Source: Antedon mediterranea (lineage: Eukaryota > Echinodermata > Crinoidea > Comatulida > Antedonidae). From it: a DNA stretch of 64,000 nt. Location of the stretch: positions 24,592,412 to 24,656,411 of the forward strand of contig NC_092675.1 in the NCBI RefSeq assembly GCF_964355755.1, given 5' to 3'. Below are positions 50,481 to 64,000 of the stretch, in pieces. Every line of letters starts with the position of its first letter. Within the stretch, counting starts at the first letter, position 1. The notes beneath the pieces are model-generated. The model saw only the letters and a program-made list of their open reading frames with translations. It had not been told where the DNA came from and did not search any database. Made by a program: the position numbers and the translations under genes.

Positions 50481-50930
50481 TTTTTTCTAGACGTCCGGAG
50501 ATAGCAAAGATATTTCTTTGAAGGCCTAAACAAATTAATTTTAAATGGACGCTACAAAAATAACCCTCCTCTTAATCACTGCATGGATACCTAATTATCA
50601 GACTAGAACGTATCTTTGTTACGTTTTGCTTTCAATCAATTTTCATATCACGCAATTTATTTTAAAAAAATATAATAATAATAATAATACAATTGGAATA
50701 GTGAGGGATTAGTTACACTATTGTACTGGCGCCAACGAAACTGACCTTCACAACCAAATTCTTTAAAGTGCACACAGGTTATAACTGTGTACACTTTTAC
50801 CTTCTGACTTTATTTAGCATTTAATTCAAAATAACAATTTTACATTTTGATCAACATATTTATAGCAGCAGCTTCATAACTGTTTTTAAATTATTAATTA
50901 ATATTTAATTTGCATTATTGATTATATTAT

Positions 50931-51240
50931 TAGAATTTGTTACCTTACCAGAAGTACCTTCATCGGGGACTTCCCCTGACGTTCGCATTGAACGCAAATG
51001 TTATCCTGTTGTTCGCGTATAATACAATCCTCGGTTTGCCAGCGCATTTCCGGCGAACTAGCATGATGTACGTGCGAGAGTACCATTTGCGGTCATCTAG
51101 GGGTGTCACAAGTGGCTTTTGACATGAGTGGACTTTGAAACAGTAGACTTTGACAGGGACTGAATAGGACATTAGTGGCCCTTGACACGATTGGACTTTG
51201 ACAGAGACTGAATAGGACATAAGTGGCCTTTGACATGAGT
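50931..51240. repeat. Dispersed repeat with a ~58 bp tandem part
   Basis: Its left end TAGAATTTGTTACCTTACC...GTACCTTC.TCGGGGAC matches 1326-1365. From about 51120 a unit containing GGACTTTGACAG.GACTGAAT and AGTGGCCYTTGACA is repeated in tandem. Confidence 0.65.
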
Positions 51241-51363
51241 AGATTGTTTGGTGCCTTTTTTTCTTAACAACAATGTTCTACCAAAATGTCTCACATTTCA
51301 TAGGCTCCAATAAAACTGCAATGCTGTAAGTAGTATTAATTTCTAGAATCTCATACAGTTTCC

Positions 51364-51369
51364 TTTATT
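51364..51369 (-). terminator. Poly(A) signal of WRN
   Basis: AATAAA on the minus strand, about 70 bp past the stop codon at 51437. Confidence 0.55.
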
Positions 51370-51436
51370 TCAATATTATATTTACACTGTATATTTGTTT
51401 GTTACCAATACTAACTAAAAAGTCTGTCATGAAGTT

Positions 51437-63875
<12,439 letters not shown>

Positions 63876-63902
63876 CTGAAAAGAACAATTAATACAGTGT
63901 AA

Positions 63903-64000
63903 ATAATAATAATATCCTGGATTTATATAGCGCCTAAAGTTGTGAAACCTCTAAGAGCTGAACATTATTACCCCAGTCATTTTTTGGAATCAAACACCTA
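63903..64000 (-). mobile_element. SINE/LINE 3' tail, inverted copy at window end
   Basis: On the minus strand GATTCCAAAAAATGACTGGG, GTAATAATGTTCAGC and GCGCTATATAAATCC match 5170-5315 and 9015-9140. The body continues past the window. Confidence 0.7.

Larger units (their letters stand above)
49739..51436. other. Intergenic region: transporter 5' flank and WRN 3' flank
   Basis: The first 200 bp upstream of the transporter start are less AT-rich (GCGCATGCTCAG, GTGCGTTAAGTGCG on the minus strand) and are the likely promoter. A hAT-like terminus starts at 50381 and a dispersed and tandem repeat occupies about 50931-51240. No gene was recognised. Confidence 0.6.

Overview
The window is animal nuclear DNA: AT-rich, with split genes whose exons end in GT/AG, tRNA-derived SINEs, CR1/L2-type LINE fragments and many small inverted-repeat elements. 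A Nodal gene, the divergent single inorganic pyrophosphatase and the repeat landscape suggest a marine deuterostome invertebrate, most likely an echinoderm. That assignment is inference. Four protein-coding genes can be rebuilt exon by exon. Every splice junction keeps the reading frame, and exon lengths agree with the translated lengths.

Layout. (1) 2891-15465, minus strand: a complete cytosolic-type inorganic pyrophosphatase (PPA1-like, 13 exons, 290 aa) with introns full of LINE, SINE and MITE insertions. (2) 15466-22295: a 6.8 kb divergent intergenic region. Most of it is one 4000 bp inverted-repeat element (16247-20246) carrying two arrays of CCCATATGGG-type hairpin repeats, inserted in one copy of a tandemly duplicated ~355 bp sequence. 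(3) 22296-25110, plus strand: Nodal (3 exons, 449 aa). (4) 26772-49738, minus strand: an SV2-related (SVOP/SVOPL-like) major facilitator transporter (13 exons, 482 aa) with two very long 5' introns. (5) 51437-63875, minus strand: the helicase-RQC-HRDC part of a Werner-type RecQ helicase (WRN, 24 exons, about 861 aa visible), whose 5' end lies beyond the window.

The genes do not form a pathway. PPase hydrolyses pyrophosphate, Nodal is a secreted TGF-beta ligand, the transporter is a membrane protein and WRN is a nuclear DNA helicase. The PPA1-Nodal neighbourhood matters because PPA1 and NODAL are also linked in human 10q22.1, which suggests old microsynteny. The most unusual structures are the 4 kb hairpin-array element between PPA1 and Nodal, a possible second upstream start codon giving PPase a presequence-like extension, and a minisatellite that copies a WRN 5' splice site four extra times.
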